Source of the DNA: Cylindrobasidium torrendii FP15055 ss-10
Lineage: Eukaryota > Basidiomycota > Agaricomycetes > Agaricales > Physalacriaceae
Assembly: GCA_000934385.1 (NCBI GenBank)
Contig: KN880928.1
Location: 1 to 10,302, forward strand
Direction of reading: 5' to 3'
DNA length: 10,302 nucleotides
In this document: positions 7,967 to 10,302 of the stretch, one piece after another
Position numbering within the stretch: position 1 is the stretch's first letter
Layout of the letters: each line of letters begins with the position of its first letter
Program-made: the position numbers and the translations under genes
Notes under the pieces: generated by a model
The model's database searches: none
Told to the model about the DNA's origin: nothing
Seen by the model: the letters and a program-made list of their open reading frames with translations, nothing else

Positions 7967-9750
7967 CTAAAGAAAAATCAGCCGAATCTCTGGCTGCGAA
8001 TGCCTCGACAAACATTGTTGGACTTCCTCATTTTCAAACAAGCTCTCCAACATCGTCTTGAGCGGGGCCAACAACACTTTGTCGATGTTTTTGAGGTTAT
8101 CTTTGTCCCATATCCCAGTCCTGTTCTTTCCCTTGTCCCGCATGAGTAATATGTACAGTAAGGACAAACACTCTGCCAGCCTTTGTGGCTCAGTCGAATC
8201 CTGCAATTCCTCCAATGTCGGTTTCTGCTCACAAAAGTCGATTGGATCCGTCCTAAATATCACAGTACCAAGCCCTTGTAGAAGTCGCGGAGATGCAAAT
8301 ATACTCTCCTCGGTCGCATTCAAAGCAGAGAGGATGGCCTCTTTAACTAGCCCAACAGCTGCGACGCGCATTTGCGGAAATTGCTCGTCCGTACACAGGT
8401 CTTTCAGAATTTGCATACGTAGCGCTGGATCGACCATTCCGAGAATGAGGGATAGAATCCGGAATGTTTGGTGCCGCACATTTGCACTTTGATGTACACT
8501 GGCAAGCGCTGGTAGGACATGACACAGTGGTATGGCGACCTCTGGCGACATAGGTGAGGCAGAGTGGGTATGTATGACTTCGATGAGGAAGGACAGCGTC
8601 TCGTCTAGGATGGTGTTGGTCTGAATAGCAGAGAGGATGACGGGCTGGAACGCCTGGAGATGGAACAAGGTTTTCGAGGAGATGTCGTCGGAGTGGGCAA
8701 CCAGAACCAGATGCACAAAAGAAGGCTGAGTGACAAGTCTATCCACTTGGACACCCAGACGCACAAGGAGGCTCTGTAAAATAGTAGTAAGGACCATCCT
8801 CGGCATGACTGCGAGTGACCTACAAGTGCACTTCTCATCGCTTCAGCCCCAACCTCCCAGTCCTCCTCGCCTGCCTCAAGCTTTGTCGTCATGCGATATT
8901 TAGGGAAGCATCTCACGAAGGTGCGACCAGACAGATGTGATTTGATTAGCTGAGCATATGCGCCTACCGCCTCTCGCAGAAGCGATTTCAGTAGCTCTCC
9001 ACAGGCAGTAGAGTCCTCTTCACTGATGTCAGGCTTGGACTTGACCCAGTCGAGCGACCTCTGTACCAGCTCGACCACTGTAGATATAATGGACCTTGCC
9101 TCCGTTGTATTTCCGTACTCAGATGCCTCATTCAAGGCAGAGACCAAGTCGGGCACGATGGTGCGTAGAATTTCTTGAGGGGATTTCTTCCTGTGCTGAA
9201 CGCGTGGGAGAGCTGTATTCCTTATCAATGAAGAGACACTCGAGGAACAAGTCAGGCATACCCGAGGCGTACAGCCGCAGAATGCTCAAGACAATGGCGT
9301 TTGGCCTACGCATCGTTTCATCGTATTCGTCAAACTTTCCGTCAGATAGCTTGATTCGAAGCTTTCTGGTTTCCTCCTGCGTGGCTAGTATCGTCTCACG
9401 CGCATTTCCCTGGTCGCCAATGTACACCAACAACCGGGCAGCGGCGGGGTCTGTAGACTCGACCAGTGGGGGTAGCATACTCACCGCGTCCTACATCATC
9501 TCAATGAGACGAGTTTCACCATAGATAAAGTATATCGAGCACCAATAAGGAAGGCCCATCTGTGTAATCACGGATTGCCTTGAGCACCCCAGCTAGACTT
9601 GGTGTAAACTTTGGATCGTGAGCTGCAGATATGACAAGCGCAACAGCCTCTGCAGTGCGATCCTGCCAGATTTGATTTCAGTTAGCATAGCTGAGCGATA
9701 TTCAGGGTACGCTGCCGTACCTCTTCATTGTCCTGCGCGAAGTAGGTCAT
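7967..9750 (-). CDS. Helical-repeat protein, likely Ybp/ALF4/glomulin family
   Basis: A 524-aa protein in five minus-strand exons: 9750-9721, 9662-9543, 9490-9262, 9212-8824, 8773-7967 (1575 nt, in frame; introns 58, 52, 49 and 50 bp). It is almost wholly helical, with repeated amphipathic helices and no transmembrane segment or catalytic motif. The C-terminal half has a segment near RVAAVGLVKEAIL preceded by a helix pair with VRHQTFRILSLILGM. This resembles the fungal YAP1-binding/kinetochore Ybp and ALF4/glomulin family, whose members act as scaffolds or as regulators of cullin-RING ligases and oxidative-stress factors. That assignment is from memory of the family style and is moderate. A generic ARM/HEAT protein is the alternative. 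The third intron (9213-9261) was chosen over other donors because it alone combines a good GTATGC donor, usual length and frame retention. It lies head-to-tail with NCL1, with a 194-bp gap. Confidence 0.8.
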
Positions 9751-10125
9751 GGTCGATCGCGTTCAAGATTCGGAAAGTCGGGCCGGTCTAATGTTCATCG
9801 CTGTGTCGGACCCATTCAGTTTCTTGCATGAGAGAAGGTTATGCAAAAGCCTGACTGTATGGTCCCCTTGTCACTAGTAGCAAACTTGTAGCCCTTCGTA
9901 CAGCCTTCGTAGCCTCGTGGGAGAACATTATTAGGTTGACACGCGAGGCGGATCATAAACTTGCCTCCGCCCCGGCGGTACACTTGCTCCGCACGGCGTA
10001 CAGTGTACACCAGACGTACACAGCGCTCTTGTAGCGTTCTGCCCAGGTTCTTCTAGGATTCTATTTCAGCTCATGAATTTGGATTCAAAGGCTGCCTCAA
10101 GATGATGCGCGATGCTCGGGTCAGC
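9751..10125. other. Intergenic, upstream of the helical-repeat gene
   Basis: No gene is supported. The minus-strand open frame at 9816-10010 begins at GTG, has no ATG near its start and resembles nothing known. No clear TATA box is visible upstream of the ATG at 9750. The sequence should contain that gene's promoter and 5' leader. Confidence 0.5.
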
Positions 10126-10248
10126 TCAGGACTTTGTTGCACCATTGACAAATTTGACAGGTTGCACCTTCGCCTCTTTGCCATCTACCACCAGAGTGTC
10201 CCACATATCGGGCCTCGTTAGGGGATGGAGAGCATGCTTGTCCATGCC
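10126..10248 (-). CDS. Possible 3'-terminal exon of a gene continuing out of the window
   Basis: The minus strand is open from a TTAG acceptor-like site (10252-10249) to TGA at 10128-10126. It encodes about 40 residues of ordinary, protein-like composition with a charged C-terminus ending Asn-Gly-Ala-Thr-Lys-Ser. It includes a Trp-Asp-Thr-Leu-Val-Val-Asp-Gly-Lys segment. If the intron is about 50 nt like its neighbours, its donor falls at or beyond the right edge, where the minus strand begins GTTCCG. The exon is too short to be certain: an open stretch of this length is expected by chance. The protein is not recognised. An internal ATG at 10245-10243 could alternatively start a 39-aa peptide. 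Confidence 0.35.
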   Translation of the reverse strand, partial: GMDKHALHPLTRPDMWDTLVVDGKEAKVQPVKFVNGATKS

Positions 10249-10260
10249 CTAACGAGGCCC
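10210..10260. repeat. Strong hairpin: 14-bp perfect arms plus 5-bp inner stem
   Basis: GGGCCTCGTTAGGG (10210-10223) is the exact complement of CCCTAACGAGGCCC (10247-10260). After one mismatch, ATGGA pairs with TCCAT, leaving a short loop containing GCATGC. The stem is GC-rich and would be very stable as RNA or as a DNA cruciform. It spans the possible acceptor site of the candidate terminal exon. Confidence 0.9.
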
Positions 10261-10302
10261 ATTTACCGGGATTCTCTCCAACTCAGAAAAACCCGTCGGA
10301 AC

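Noticed and set aside
10218..10252. TTAGGG and CCCTAA, the telomere repeat unit
   Set aside because: Each occurs only once, as part of the hairpin arms. There is no tandem array, so no telomeric signal.

Overview
The window reads as a nuclear fragment of a filamentous basidiomycete, most likely an Agaricomycete. All genes carry many very short introns (47-61 bp, mostly GT-AG), with small exons down to 12 nt. The gene content is also fungal: a membrane-anchored class E P450, a Kex2-type secreted protein, an Ncl1/Trm4 tRNA methyltransferase and a helical-repeat protein resembling the Ybp/ALF4/glomulin family. This assignment rests on gene structure and remembered family features, not on a database search.

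Layout from left to right: (i) 1-506, promoter-like DNA with dyad motifs, a reverse CCAAT box and a TATA-like box. (ii) 507-2572, plus strand, a complete 10-exon cytochrome P450 (535 aa) with all core motifs, one apparent GC-AG intron and a 12-nt micro-exon. (iii) 2573-3271, intergenic, with a clear TATA box near its end. (iv) 3272-4437, plus strand, a 4-exon secreted protein (329 aa) with signal peptide, Kex2-like site and a Ser/Thr-rich beta-strand body resembling aerolysin/ETX-MTX2-type pore-forming proteins. (v) 4438-5358, intergenic, with a decayed 7-nt periodic repeat, a minus-strand tRNA-Ser(GCT) and, one base from the tRNA 5' end, a 243-bp foldback element with perfect 66-bp terminal inverted repeats and TA target duplications. 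(vi) 5359-7772, minus strand, a complete 4-exon NCL1/TRM4-type tRNA m5C methyltransferase (753 aa). (vii) 7967-9750, minus strand, a 5-exon helical-repeat protein (524 aa). (viii) 9751-10302, mostly featureless, ending in a strong hairpin that overlaps what may be the last exon of another minus-strand gene.

The genes do not form an obvious cluster. The right half is housekeeping (tRNA modification plus an ARM/HEAT-like protein in the same orientation). The left half is accessory (P450, secreted beta-rich protein). The tRNA plus transposon-derived foldback element lies at the junction between the two. All four gene models rebuild in frame with exon totals divisible by three (1608, 990, 2262 and 1575 nt), which is the main support for the intron assignments.
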